64,000 nt of DNA from Chondrus crispus. Its lineage: Eukaryota > Rhodophyta > Florideophyceae > Gigartinales > Gigartinaceae. Every line of letters starts with the position of its first letter. Position 1 is the first letter of the stretch. Below are positions 23,484 through 36,200 of the stretch, piece after piece. The stretch lies in the NCBI RefSeq assembly GCF_000350225.1, contig NW_005179131.1, positions 378,781 through 442,780 on the forward strand. The letters are read 5' to 3'. The notes beneath the pieces were generated by a model, which was not told the DNA's origin, searched no databases, and saw only the letters and a list, made by a program, of their open reading frames with translations. The translations under genes and the position numbers were made by a program.

Positions 23484-23739
23484 ACAGTACCGATGTACTG
23501 TAGCGACGTACTGTAGCGACGTACTGTAGCGCTCGGTCGACACTTTAATACTGTCAGCCATCGGGGCTGACAGTAGACTTGTGTGCACGCTCTTCGGTCC
23601 CGCGCGTACACGTGTACACGTGCGCCGCTGTACTTGGCGGTACACGTGGTGGTACTGTAGAGCATCGAGCCCTACAGTAACCGATCCGATTCTGAGTTGA
23701 TCTAATCTAAAATAAAGCCCCAGGGGGGCTTATGCTACA

Positions 23740-26700
23740 CGGCCCCCCCTCACAAGTGTGAACGTCCGCGTTCACATGTGCTTGTAGGGCGGGTCGTGCT
23801 TTCCCCTTCGATCTAAGTGTCGTGGCTTCTCCTTTCCCCCCTCTGTCCGGCGGTTTTTCTCCTTGCACGCTGTGTGTCTTGCTCCCTTTCTTTTCGTTCA
23901 GACTCATGCGTTTCTTTCATCAACTGCCTCCCCCTTCCCCCGTTGTCCGTCAACGCACACGTCTGCGTCCCGTCTGCGCTCATCCCCATGTCGCTATCGC
24001 CCTTTTGCGCGCCGTGTGGGTGTTTTGTCTCTGCCTTGTGCGACCAGTGCCCTCCCCTTTAGCGTCAGCGTTGACGTGCGTCGTTTGCGCGGAGACGCGC
24101 AGCGCCACCAAATCGTAGATCGTAAGAACTGTCTGCCCGCCACGGTGCGTCTTGCATTACGTCGACTAGCCGCTGCGGGTCCGGTATACGCCATGTCGCT
24201 CCACGCCAACGGAGCGCGATGTAGCGCTGGGCGGACCGCTCGAAGTGGGCGCGAATGCGCGAGGCGCCCTGGCACGCACGCGCAGCGACGGCGAAGCGGA
24301 AGCAGACGAGACGCGCTGCCAGGGTCACCGTCAAGCGCGTCGACGAGACATGGATTGTTGCACGCGAGAATGTCGTACGCACTGCGTGCTGTGGGGGCGA
24401 GAACGTGCGCCCCGCGCCGTCGCGAACAATGCCGAAGCCGACCGCCGTCATGCGCCGCCCTTGCGCACAGCGGCTTGCAACATGACTCGGTCGCAGCCCG
24501 TGTTCAGCGTGTCGCGTACGCCCGTCGCTCGTCCTTCATTTCCACCGCCATTGCTCCCGTCTACATCACCTCCACCCGCGGCCAATAAATCCCCACGAGA
24601 GTCCGAACCCCCCCTGCGATGCTGGGGTATAAGCCCGGAGCGCGTCCGTCCCCTACATCGTGCAACGTCTCTGACTTGCGGGGCCCGTCGGCCACGCGCG
24701 GTGTACAGTACACTATCCGTGGGCTCGCGCGCGCCGACCGCGACAGCCCTGAGCTCTTGATCCAATCGCCGAAAATAATTTTGCAAAAATTACCACGGTA
24801 AAATTTTTGCCAAAATCTCAGCCTGCCCTGCTATTGGTGCGCTGCTATCTCTGAACCCAATTTTTGGAAAATTATTAATGCGATAGCGCTTGACCGTATA
24901 CGTCGGTCGACGTACAGCAATGTTGCGGGAGCGCAACCTGTGCTGTGGAAGACGAGTACTACCGTGTGCCTTGGGCGACGCGCTGCAGATCGCCAAATCT
25001 CGTACGGCTGTGAGAGGAGATGAGGGAGTCGAGCCTCCTTCGTAGAATATCTTCGCATGTTCCCTTCTTGCCCTCACCCGCTTCGTGCGGTGGGGGACAC
25101 TGCCGTGTTAGCACGAGCCCGGTCCCTCTGATTGCTTGCTCGCTCGCGCGCCAAGCACAGCAACATTCTCAGCGGTAGGCGGTTTCGTGGCAACCCTGAC
25201 GATCCGGGTGGGGTACCATGCAGGGCTACCACGGCCCTCGAGGCGTGCATGTGGGTATCAGCGTGCATCGGTCCTCGTCGGGTTCATCGCGCTGCCCCTG
25301 ACAGGCGCTTTCATGACGACGAGATTGGCCCTGGGGAGTCGACAGAGCTCAATCGATGGAGGCTCGTCTCCAGTCCTTTTCTTCTTGCATTCCGCCGCCG
25401 GGCGGACTTCTTAGTCAACTGTACGGAGTTGACCTTGGTCTCTGTGGGTTGCAGGTGAATCATCCCCCCCGTAGTTGCGATCCAACTGCAACTGTGAGGC
25501 ACCGTTCCTCGTCGCCGGTTTCGGGGGCGCGCCGGCGCGGCTCCCCTTCAATTTTTTTTGTCCCTCAGACGGCGAACCGGCACGCGGTTCTGAGCCAATG
25601 AGGCCGCTCGGTAAACCTATGTATAGTCAACGGCGACTCCGTAGCGGCGGCGCACGATCAAGTGCGAATGAGGGCGATGGGGGTCCCGTTCGTGAGGCAG
25701 TCGAGGAGCTTCTATACCGCATCGGCGGTTATGACCGGCGCGGGCGCTGCTCTTATGCTTGGGACCCCTCGCCATCGGCGGCAAGGGTGCGAGCGTACGA
25801 CTGCCGTCCTTTTTGGTGCCTCTCGCCGTCGGCGGCGAGGGCGCAGCGCGCGGGGCTGATTTTATCCTTGATACTCTTCGCCATCGGCGGCGGGGATCGA
25901 GTGCACCACTTTCGAGGGCGCGCCGTACGGCATCGGCCGTGTGAGCGGAACGCTACTGGGCGAGCAGTGTCGTGCAGCTGCGGTAAGAGACGCAGGGGAC
26001 GAGCGTCTTTGCTCACTGAGCATTGAGATCGGGACCGGTCGGGGGGGCTTGCGCCCACGCGTGGCCAGGCGTTCGTCTGTGGGCGGTCGATACCGCCCCT
26101 CTCCGTCTTGTCGCAATCCTAAGTCCTGCGGTGGTTGTGCCTCGCCCGAGCGGCGCGCAGTGAGCCACTCTACGGCCTCGGGGTTTGCAATCGGCAAGGC
26201 TGCCGCTTTCGCCGTGCCGCGAGATATCAATCCCGCGCAGGCAGCGAGGTGACTCTCGAGTTCCCCGAGAAGAGTGTTGTGCGGTCTGTCTCTCCTATTC
26301 CCTCGCCCCTCAGGTGGTTATTGCCCGGTGTCGGACACAACGCACGCTTCGTTGTCCCGTGAACGATTGCGTGTGACTCGTGTGGTGCGTGCTGCACGTG
26401 CCGTCTTCGCGTGGCTGTGTAATTTCTCACCAGTCCATAAATTCTTCCGTTTTCTAACTCTCCGCTGTCGGTGGCGACGGTTTTTCACAACGGTCTGTAC
26501 TGAGTGTACAGTGCCGGCGTACCGCTGGCTGACGTTTGGAGAGTGTCTGCCTGCGATGGCACTGAGCCTGGCACCCTCCCTCCTCCCCTTTCTTTTAACT
26601 CCGCTTCCATCATCGGACGGTATCCGGCTTGACGTTATTCGAACTAACGGTCAGAGAACTTTCTTTCTCCTACCTCACAGCCTTATGCTCGGGCAATCTG

Positions 26701-27120
26701 GCATGGGGAGTCGTTGCGGATTGCAGTTCTTTCGGAAGGACGCTCGCTTTAACCACTATATCCCAACTCCCCTCCTTCGCGCCGCGTTTTGTCCGTGTTC
26801 GTAGACAGCGGGGCGTTACGAAGGTGGTGGGTACGGCCCCGTCGAGATGGATCATATGTCGTCCGTGTCCGGACGTTTTGTGCCGTCTTACACCGCGCGA
26901 CCATCCGTGCCCCCCTTACTACGATGGGGACGGGGCTTCGTTGACGATCGACTACGGGGTTTTCGTCGGGGTCCCTCTTACCCAACCGATGGGCCTTGTT
27001 TTCGTGAGACAGTATGTTCTGTTTTGGCTCCCGTGTGTTTTCGGCTACGTCGGAAGCCGTTCGTTGGCTTGACTTGTGGCTGCGTGCCAGCGTCTTCACG
27101 CCCTCTCGCACCGGCTCTGT
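23740..27120. other. Post-pol region of the outer chromovirus
   Basis: About 3.4 kb between the chromodomain end and the 3' LTR. The part next to the LTR (23820-24060) is C/T-rich on the plus strand, like the corresponding part of the inner element. Many medium open frames occur on both strands, and none is recognisable. A short stretch near 27115-27150 is similar to the inner element near 33140-33180, showing that the two regions share ancestry. Confidence 0.6.
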
Positions 27121-27123
27121 CCG

Positions 27124-29519
27124 TCAATACGTCTTGACGTCGGGCGTCGTCCAATCTCGTGGCCCTCCGATGAGGGCTGCTGTCCTTTCCCACCTCCCTT
27201 TCCGGTCTGCTCGTGCAGCCTGACGTTTTAATCCGCGAAGGAGCGGTTGAGGGCCCCCTCCACAAGCGTTCACGTTTGAGTTGAGGTCCATGCCGGTGCG
27301 TTTCCGGAGGCTTTGGGCGTAACGAGACACCAACTCTTCCCGGACGTGAGTCCGCGCGGTCCAGGTGGGCGTGTCGTAATCCGCCCACTTGATGAGGAAC
27401 TCGGTAGTTCCGTCTTCCATAGCACGGTGCTTCAGTAGTCGCTCGACAGCGTACTGTGTCCCATCTCTGACCTTGTCGGCAAGGTCAGCTGGAGTTGTCG
27501 TGCTCGCCCGTAGAGCATCCGGCGGCAGTGGCGCGTATACGCAGCGATCTGCGGAGACCCGCTCAGTGACCCCATTACGATCGATCGTGATGGTTCAGCG
27601 GTCGCTCGCGAGGACGTGGTATGGTCCGACCGCGGGGGACGCGAGCTTGTTCGAAGTCTTCCCCCCGTCGGTGGGGTTCAGGTATACGTACTCTCCCCGA
27701 CGGAGTCGCGAATTGATGCGTCGTATGCGCTTATCGAAGTCGCGCTTGTAGCGAGCCTGCGTCCGACGCAGGCCCCCGTAGGCCTTTTGGATAGTCGAGT
27801 CCAAGGTCTTGAGGAACTCGGCACGTTGGTTCCTCCTATCGGAAGGGGGCGCGTCGCCGTCCGCATGTCGGAGAGAGAACTCCAGCGGAGGCCTGCTGAG
27901 CACGAGCTCAAACCGCGTAGTGCGTGTGGTGCGATGTACGTGGGAGTTGTACGCATACGTAAGCGGCCCCACGTACACATCCCAGTCGTCCTGGTGTTCA
28001 CCCACGTAGCTCCTCAGCATCGAGGCAATTGTTCGGTTATATCGCTCGACTTGCCCGTTCGTCTGGGGATGGTACGCCAAAGTGTACAAATTCGATATCC
28101 CCAGAACGCGGCACGTGCTGTGGAAAAATTTGGCATTAAACTGAGGGCCGTTGTCCGAAAGCAACGTGCCAGGGACGCCATACTTGAACACCCACGAGTC
28201 GCAGAACGCAACTGCGATCATGTACGCGGTTATCGTGGGGAGCGCAACGACTTGCGTTTAGCTTATTGAAGCGGTCCGTAATCACTAGCAGGAACCGTTT
28301 TCCTGTCTTTGTCTTGGAGAGCGGCCCCAAGATGTCGATGGCGAGGCTCTCAAGAGGCCTCGTAGCTGGAAACAATCTCAATCGGTTGAGATGTTTCCTC
28401 AGCTTGACCCGGTTCATCGCGCAGATTCGACACCCTCGCACCGTGGCTGCCACGTCTGCAGCCAGGTGGGGCCAGTAGTACTTGCGTCGAAGTGCGTAGT
28501 ACATACGGTTCTGGCCTGGGTGCCCCGCGATAGCCGGGTTGTGGCACAGGCGAAGGAGCCTGGCGCGGAGCGTCCGAGGTACCACCACCTGAACGATATC
28601 AGGGTCGAAGGGGTGTCTCCGTTTGAGCACCCCTTGATGGTCCTCAAAGAAGGCGGAGTCCCCGGACTCTGACTGTCGTTCCAAAACGATTTGGCAGGAG
28701 TCATTCACGCGTTGCTCGTCGGCTATCTCCTCTATCGTAAGAGAGGCCTGAAGGTCGTCCTGCGGTGGGGCGACCGGGGAGTCGAGCGCGCCAGCTTCGG
28801 GGTCTTCGGCGCGCTCGATGTCGGCGGCGTCGAACTCGTCGTTCTCCTCCCAAAACGGAGTGGGTCCTTGGAGAGCGGGGGATTCGTCATCGCCTCTCGG
28901 TTCGTCGCGCGTCTGTACGCGCGACCTTGTTCGGGCTTCGGCTTGATTCCGTGTCGTTACAAAGACATGGACGGCCTGATGATCGCAGCTCGCGGTACAA
29001 GCGTGGTCCGCGAGCTCGTTCGATACGTCTCGAACTGTCGTGCCCCCGTCGAAAGTGGGGATGTCGTCATCCACCTCGACAGTGGGGCGAGGGTCATCGG
29101 CGACCTTCGGCGACACGAGTCGTGACAGGGCATCGGGCACCTGATGCACCCGTCCGGGGCGGTGCTGAATGGTGAAATCGTATTCAGCCAGACGTAGACG
29201 CCTCCGGGTGAGTCTTCCGAAACTCTCATTGAGGGACATGAGCCATCGGAGGGCGTCGTGATCCGTTCGGACGGTGAACTTCGTTCCTTCTACGTATGGC
29301 CGTAGTGTGCGGACGGCCCACACTACAGCGAAGCACTCGCACTCCGTAGCGCTGTAGTTGCGCTCACTATCGGACAGTGAGTACGACCAATACCCCACGG
29401 GGCCCCAATCGTTCGGCTCTTCGTGCTCTTGAAGTAAGGTGCAGCCGAGTTGGTAGGCACTCGCGTCGGTGTCTATTATGTACGGACGACCGTGCCCGGG
29501 CAACGCGAGGATCGGCGGA
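27124..29519 (-). CDS. Outer chromovirus pol, 3' part: RNase H, integrase, chromodomain (fossil)
   Basis: Reading right to left: RNase H begins near 29505 with IDTDASAYQLGC. The integrase zinc finger is near 28430-28560 (LCHNPAIAGHPGQNRMYYAL and GCRICAMNR). The catalytic core follows with IDILGPLSKTKTGK near 28320, LLSDNGPQFN near 28150 and NGQVERYNR near 28050. The C-terminal chromodomain lies near 27330-27470 (TEFLIKWADYDTPTWTART). The 5' part of this pol continues at 41261 on the far side of the inner element. Confidence 0.85.
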
Positions 29520-29524
29520 GCGAT

Positions 29525-30154
29525 TGTAGCATAAACACCCCCAACGGCGGAGGGGTGTTGCTAACAGTCCGACGGTAACCCTTGATCGGCGGAAGACGGG
29601 AGACTCCTCCTGCTCACAGAACCGGGCACGGGCCCGGTAGCAGTGTGTTAGAGCGGGTTGAGGTAGGTCGCGCGCACGCACGAGCGGATCGACGCCTCGA
29701 CGCCCCGGAGCAGCGCTGGGTGACGTACCAGCGCTGACGGGCGGAGGCGGATCCCGGCTCGCTCGCGTGTCGCGCAACCAGACCCGTGCCGGTCCCTAAC
29801 TAAAAAGACGTGCGAAGGTGTCGCCTAATTAGAGTAAGCTGGAGGGTTTTGCCGCGGTCGCGGATCGTGACCAAGCTACTTTGGTCCTCTCCCCGCCGGC
29901 GCCCTTCCTCCTATTTAATATACAATCGAAGTTATCATACCATAGTACAGTATCGTGCTACTGTACCAGTGCAGGTCGTCCCGCACTGTAATACTGTCAG
30001 CCAACGGGCTGACAGCACACTGGTCGTACACGTGTGCTGGCGCGCGCGCTGTAAGATATGCGCGCGCGCACGCTGTAAGGTCCGTACCTTACAGCGAGAT
30101 CTAGATCTAATTGCAAATCTAATGTACACAGTAGTCGTCGGCAATTATGCCACA
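29525..30154 (-). repeat. 3' LTR of the inner chromovirus
   Basis: A 630-base LTR from TGTAGCATAAACACC to AATTATGCCACA. The minus-strand purine tract AAGTGGGGGGC next to it (about 30157-30168) is the likely polypurine tract. Confidence 0.92.
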
Positions 30155-33100
30155 TCGCCCCCCACTTAACGGTGAACGTCCGCGTTCACTCTGGCTTGTA
30201 GAGGTGGCCATGTCGATTCCCGTAACTGAGCGGGACGTGTTCAAGATCGTGAGCGCGTCGTTGGTTCCATTGGGTTCACGCTCGGTCCGTCGTCGTGCTA
30301 TTGCTCCTTGCCCCCTTCGTCGCCTCTCCATCGTCGGCGACTTCCCGTGTCACCTCACCTTCTCTTTTGTCTCACCGACTCTTCCTTACCTCTGCGTCTT
30401 CGCCTTTCGTTCGTCTCGCGTCATCCGTCCCCTGTTCCCTGCCAGGGACCCGCCGTCTTGTCGCCGAGCGCGAATCGTTCATGTCCGAATTACGGCGCTG
30501 GACGCGCGAGGCGGAGACCATACATCAGACCACCGTCGATCAAGCGACTGCTCTCGAGCGGTCCCACGTCGAACAGAACCGCTATGGAAGAGAGCGTGAT
30601 GAGCTCCGTTCCCTCCATGTGGGCGCCCCGTCTGCGCCGCGTCATACCATGCGCGACCCCTACGAGGACCGGCGGTGCGAACCCCCTCGGGCGTACGAGG
30701 CCGCACCATCGGATGAAGCCGCCAATCGTTGGCCGCTGGACGAGGAGGTGGTAATGCCTCCACTGGCCGACGTAAGGGTGGGGGTGCCTCCGCACCCCAG
30801 TTATTGCCCTTCGAACCTCTACGCCTCGGGTCCATCTTCCGCGCCGAACGGACCGGGGCAGTGACCGTGCCACTCCGATAGTTTAACTCCCTTCGTCCGT
30901 AAAGCCACTAGGGCCCTTTGTCTGCGTGTCCGATTCACGCGTGGATTCGCTCCTCCGAACCTTCGCTATCCTTCGTCTGTCCACCCTCGGATCTCTTCAC
31001 CACGGGCCCTGCCGAAGGGACGACCTGCAGCATCCGCTGGTCCGCCCCTCTTCCCGTCGAGCGTCTTCGATTTCCATGGCGCCGGTTCGCCTGCTCCGGG
31101 GTGACCGTGGGCGAGCTGCTGTCCAATGTAGATGGCGTGATTATGAGTTTTTCTCGATGTTTCAGATTTTCCCGCGAAAACAATTTTTGCCCGAAATTTT
31201 GTGTATGATAAAAACATCTTGTCGCGCGACAAAAGGTCTTGATGATTTTTTCGATTTGTGGTGAGGCCACGCACTGTACGCCTCCTACATATAAGGGACG
31301 CCGGTGTTCGTGCGATAAGCGTGGCGCCACCTTCTTTCGTCCTCCCCTCAGTCGTCGTGGCTCCGGTTGCATGCGAACGCACGCCCCACGGTGGCCTTCC
31401 CTGTTCCTCACCTCCAGGTCTCATCCTTCGACGTCTCTGCCGTCGGTTTATGGGGTAGTAATGCGCGAGCCGTACGCGCGCCCGTGATAAGAGTATCCTC
31501 GTAGGTCGGTGGTGGTAACCCTCTCGGTCGAGCGGAAAGCTATTGCCCCTTCTGCCGTGGAGGGTTGTCGTCACGTCCTCAGCGGCACGAGCCGCCGGCC
31601 TTCTTTACTCTCCGAAGGGGGCCATTCCCCCGTGTTCTAACACGTCATGTCGCGGGGATCGATAGTCCTGCCGGCGAGCTCCTCTCCCGACTTCTCGTCT
31701 TCCCGAAACGTCCAAACCGGCGTAGCTCCCGTAGTATGGGGCCGCGCAGCGGTATGGAGGAGGGACCCTTTCTCTCCAACAGGGCTCGACGAGGGTCGCC
31801 GTCTTTTCGTCGCGCCCTTCAGTTGTTGCGCCGTTACCATTTCCTTCCCTCGTAATTACCTTCAGCGTCGACGCATCGCGGAGGCGCTCGAACAGTAGCT
31901 TCACTTTCACGCCGTCATTACGTCGGAGCGGTGAGGATACCCTCGGGTCGCGTGTGAAGAGGCGTGGCTGTTCTTGGCTCGGCGTTATCTGGTCTCTCCA
32001 CGCGTAACGCGTACCGGGGGTGTCGGCGGGGGTCGTCCCTCGCCGGACTACCCATCCGCGAGCGTCGGTTTTTCTTCCGTGTGTCGACGGTTCGGTTCTC
32101 GTCGTGTCGAGTTGCCCAGTCCGGCGAGAGCGCCGGGCTACCCCCTCAGCAGGGCGATGCGCTCTTGAAAGGCGCTCGCGCGCTTGTCGCGCGCGACTTC
32201 CTCCCCGCGTCGGGAGGGGAGGTTCCTCTCGGTCGACGGCGTAGGCTTGTTCGCGTGTCTTCCGGTGGTCGCTCGCGGTCCGGTGCGCGCGGCGTAGCCT
32301 GTCCCTGCTACTCGACGGAACCGTAAGGAATGCTCGCAGCGCGATGGACGTGTGAGTAGCGTAGGCCGGGTCAGGTCCGCGTTCTCCGGCGCCCCTCCCC
32401 GTCGGTGGCAAGGGCTCGTACTCGCGTATAGTCGTCGACACGCAGCGGGTTCAGGGGAGCAAAGCCGGTCGACGACTTGAGTTACGCGCGACGAGATGGC
32501 GAGGCGCCCGCTTGGTGAGCCGACCTGTGTACCCTCGGGCGGGTTCTCGCTGTACCCGCCCTTGAACCGCCGCCGTCCGCCTTTCCATGACTTGTCCGGT
32601 GGTGTGCAGTACCAGCACACGCAATGCACGTGCTGGTGTAATTTCCCTTCCTTGATTTGACGTTATTTTTGGAGAGTGGTGGCGGTGGTCATTTCGTGAT
32701 GACGCGAGCGGTGTTGTTGCGTGGTACGCAAACTCCGGCGACGCTCGCGTGTAATTTCCCCTCACCTCTTAATTTCCCTTATTATAGGGCGGCTGTCTGC
32801 GGCGGTTTTGGGGTGTCTTGCTTCCGTGCGCGGGTATAACTATCTTGGAGCGTGTTGCGCCGGACGTCTCCCAAGCATGATACGTCTCGTGCGCGCAATC
32901 GCGCGCCTTCGACCCCTACCCCGATCATCACCTTCGTCGATCGGCCTTGACAGGGCCTATTTGCCCCCTACCCCGGCTTTCCTTTGCCGGTTATCGTCTC
33001 ATTCGTTGGGCGTTTCTACCCTCCACTCTGTCGGGGATATTATTTTCTCTCACTGCGCTGTCTTGCTATTGTCGATCACCGCGAGGACTACGATTTTTCA

Positions 33101-33262
33101 GGCAGTTCGTACTGCCCTGCTCCTACTTCTTGCGTCTTCGGCCTCGGCGAAGTCAATACGGCTTGACTTCGGTACGTCTCCTCTGTCCCTACTCGTGAGA
33201 GATCAGTTCTGACCATAACGAAACGGTTCGATTCAACCGCCCCGAGGCGGTTGAGGGCCCCC
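30155..33262. other. Post-pol region of the inner chromovirus
   Basis: About 3.1 kb between the pol stop and the 3' LTR, a size shared by all three chromoviruses here. The LTR-proximal 300 bases are C/T-rich on the plus strand and lead into a plus-strand open frame at 30481. The rest (31000-33200) has overlapping frames on both strands that I cannot assign. No envelope-like signal peptide or transmembrane pattern could be supported. Confidence 0.6.
30481..30864 (+). CDS. Antisense open frame in the inner chromovirus, unrecognised (fossil element)
   Basis: From the ATG at 30481 a 127-residue protein reads on the strand opposite to gag-pol. Residues 1-50 are a charged helix, likely coiled coil (MSELRRWTREAETIHQ, then SHVEQNRYGRERDELRSL). 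The rest is Pro/Glu-rich and disordered. The frame is open further upstream without an ATG, through the C/T-rich tract. No family is recognised. Antisense genes in this position are known in some plant gypsy elements, so expression is possible but unproven. Confidence 0.4.
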   Translation: MSELRRWTREAETIHQTTVDQATALERSHVEQNRYGRERDELRSLHVGAPSAPRHTMRDPYEDRRCEPPRAYEAAPSDEAANRWPLDEEVVMPPLADVRVGVPPHPSYCPSNLYASGPSSAPNGPGQ

Positions 33263-33265
33263 CAC

Positions 33266-36200
33266 TTAAGACTGAACGTCCACGTTCAGTTCCGGAGTGA
33301 GATCCCTACCTGTACGCGCCCGAAGTCTTTTCTCGTAGCGCGACACTAATTCCTCGGGTACGTGTGTGCGTGCTGTCCAAGTGGGTTGGTCGTAGTCCGC
33401 CCACTTGATGAGGAACTCCGTAGTTCCGTCCTCCATGGTTCGATGCCGGAGTAGTCGTTCGACGGCATACGGAGTACTCTCGGTGACCTTGTCGGCAAGA
33501 TCACCCGGGGTTGTCGTACTCGTCCGTGGTGCGTCCGTCAGTGGTGGCGCGTACACGCAGCGGTCTGCAGAGACGCGCTCAGTAGCGCCATCACCATCGA
33601 TCGTGATGGTGCGGCGGTCGTTCGCAAGGACGCGGTAGGGTCCGACTGCCGGGGACGCCAACTTATTAGACGTCTTACCCCCATCGGTGGGGTTGAGGTA
33701 TACATATTCGCCGGGACGGAGTCGCGTGTTGATCCGCCGTATGCACTTATCGAAGTCGCGCCTGTAGCGCGCCTGCGTCCGATGCAGGCTCTCGTAAGCC
33801 TTCTGAATGGTAGAGTCCAAGGTCTTGAGGAACTCGGCGCGTTGGTCTTCCCTATCGGAGGGGAGTGTCTCACCGTCGGATCGTTGAAGAGAGAACTCCG
33901 GCGGTGGCTTACTGAGCACGATCTCGAATGGCGTGGTGCGCGTGGTGCGATGAACGTGGGAGTTATACGCGTACGTAAGCGGCCCCACGTACACGTCCCA
34001 GTCATCTTGATGCTCGCCTACGTAGTTTCGAAGCATTGTGGCGATCGTTCGGTTGTATCGCTCGACTTGTCCGTTAGTCTGCGGATGGTACGCCGACGTA
34101 AATAGGTTCGTAATCCCGAGAACCCTGCACGTGCTGTGGAAGAACTTGGAGTTGAACTGCGGTCCGTTATCCGACAGTAACGTGCACGGGACGCCGTATT
34201 TAAATACCCAGGCGTCACAGAACGCAACTGCGACGGTGTAGGCGGTAATCGTACGTAGTGCGACGACCTGCCTGAGCTTAGTAAATCAATCGGTAATTAC
34301 GAGCAGGAACCGTTTTCCTGCCTTCGTCTTGGGGAGCGGACCCAAGATGTCGATGGCCAGGCTCTCGAGCGGCCGCGTTGCTGGGCACAACTTCAAACGG
34401 TTGAGGTGTTTCCGCAACTTAACCCGGTTCATCGCGCAGGTCCAGCACCCTTGCACCGTCGCGGCGACGTCGGCGGCGAGATGGGGCCAGTAGTACTCGC
34501 GACGGAGCGCGAAGTACATGCGATTCTGGCCCGGGTGTCCCGCGATGGCCGGGTTGTGACACAGTCGTAGCAATCGTGCGCGTAGCGTTCGAGGGACCAC
34601 CACCTGTACGATATCAGGGTCGAAGGGGTGTCTTTGTTGGAGCACCCCCTGGTGGTCCTCGAAGAACGCGGAGTCCCGGGACTCAGACTGTCGTGTCAAA
34701 ACGGTTTGGCAGAAGTCATCTACGCGTTGCTCTTCGGCAATCTCCTCTATCGTAAGAGGAGCCGGAAGGTCGTCCTGTGGAGGGGTGACCGCGGAGGCGA
34801 GCGCGCCAGCCTCGTGGTCTGCGGAGCGCTCGATGTCGTTGGCGTCGAACTCGTCATTCTCTTCCCAAAACGAAGTGGGTCCTTGGAGAGCGGGGGCTTC
34901 GTCGTCGCCCCTCGGCTCTTCGCGCGCTCGGGCGCGCGACTTTCTTTCTGAGTTGGCTTGGTTCTGTGTCGTCGCGAAGACGTGCTCGACCTCGTGGTCG
35001 CAGCTCACGGCGCAAACGTGGTCCGCGAGCTCGTTCGATACGTCTTGAACGGTCGTGCCCGTGTCGAAGGTAGGAATATCGTCGTCCACCTCGACGGCGG
35101 GGCGAGGGTCGTTGGCGACTCTCGGCGACACGAGACGTAAAAGGGCGTCGAAGACCTGGTGTACACGTCCGGGGCGGTACTGAATGGTGAAATTGTATTC
35201 AGCCAGACGTAACCGCCACCGGGTTAGTCTTCCGGAGCTCTCGGCGAGGGACATGAGCCATCTCAACGCGTCGTGATCCGTTCGGACGTTGAACTTTGTT
35301 CCTTCGATATACGGCCGCAGTGTGCGGACGGCCCACACTACGGCGAAGCACTCGCGCTCCGTGGCGCTGTAGTTGCGCTCACTGTCGTTCAGCGAGTACG
35401 ACCAATACCCGACGGGACGCCAATCGTTTGGCTGGTCGTGCTCTTGGAGCAGCGTGCACCCTAACTGATATGCGCTCGCGTCGGTGTCGATCATGTACGG
35501 TCGGCCGTGTCGGGGCAGCGTGAGAATCGGCGGTTTGATCATCCGTTCCTTCAACGTCTCGAAGGCTTGCAGTTGGGCCTCCGTCGGGTCATCGAAGTTT
35601 GGGTCCGCGTCTTTGCGCGTCATGTTCGTTAATGAACGCGCAATTTTCGCGAACCCCCTGACGAAGCGGCGGTAGACGTTGCACGCCCCGAGGAACGAGC
35701 GCACTTGCGTCAACGTCCTCGGGAACTTGAACGTCTTGAAGGCATCCGCCGCCGCTTCGGCGACACTCAGCTTACCTGGGGAGATGACGTGCCCCAAGTA
35801 GTGCACCTTGGGACGGAAGAAGCTGCACTTCTTGAGCTTCAGGGCAATACCGGCGCTCCTCAACAAGCTCAAGACAGTGTCCAGGTGCGTTGCGTGTTCC
35901 GCGTGCGTACGCGAGAACACAATGACGTCGTCGAGATACACGAGGCATATCTGCCACCTTACGCCGGATAAAATAATGTCCAATGCACGTTGGAAGGTGG
36001 CCGGTGCCCCCTTCAACCCGAACGGCATGCGTAAATGGTGGAACGTACCCATATGCGTCGTGAAGGTAGTTTTATCCCAGTCTTCCGGCGCGACTGGGAT
36101 CTGCCAGTAGCCGGAGTTGCAGTCCAACGTCGTAAACATGGCGGCATTCCCAAGCAAATCGATGCAGTCATCCATGCGGGGCAGCGGATACGAATCTGCA

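Larger units (their letters stand above)
21750..23739 (-). repeat. 3' LTR of the outer chromovirus, split by two insertions
   Basis: Starts TGTAGTATAAACACC and ends TTATGCTACA. LTR sequence is found at 21750-21941, 22706-22940 and 23484-23739 and is colinear with the 5' LTR at 46358-47041. The adjoining purine-rich stretch on the minus strand (GTGAGGGGGG, about 23743-23752) is the likely polypurine tract. Confidence 0.85.

Noticed and set aside
26274-27072. Plus-strand frames near the chromodomain end of the outer element as genes
   Set aside because: Several overlapping frames on both strands, no recognisable domain, and partly antisense to pol.
31605-32441. Minus-strand 278-codon frame in the inner post-pol region as an envelope gene
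   Set aside because: No signal peptide or membrane anchor, Arg/Thr/Pro-rich composition, and comparable frames on both strands in GC-rich DNA.
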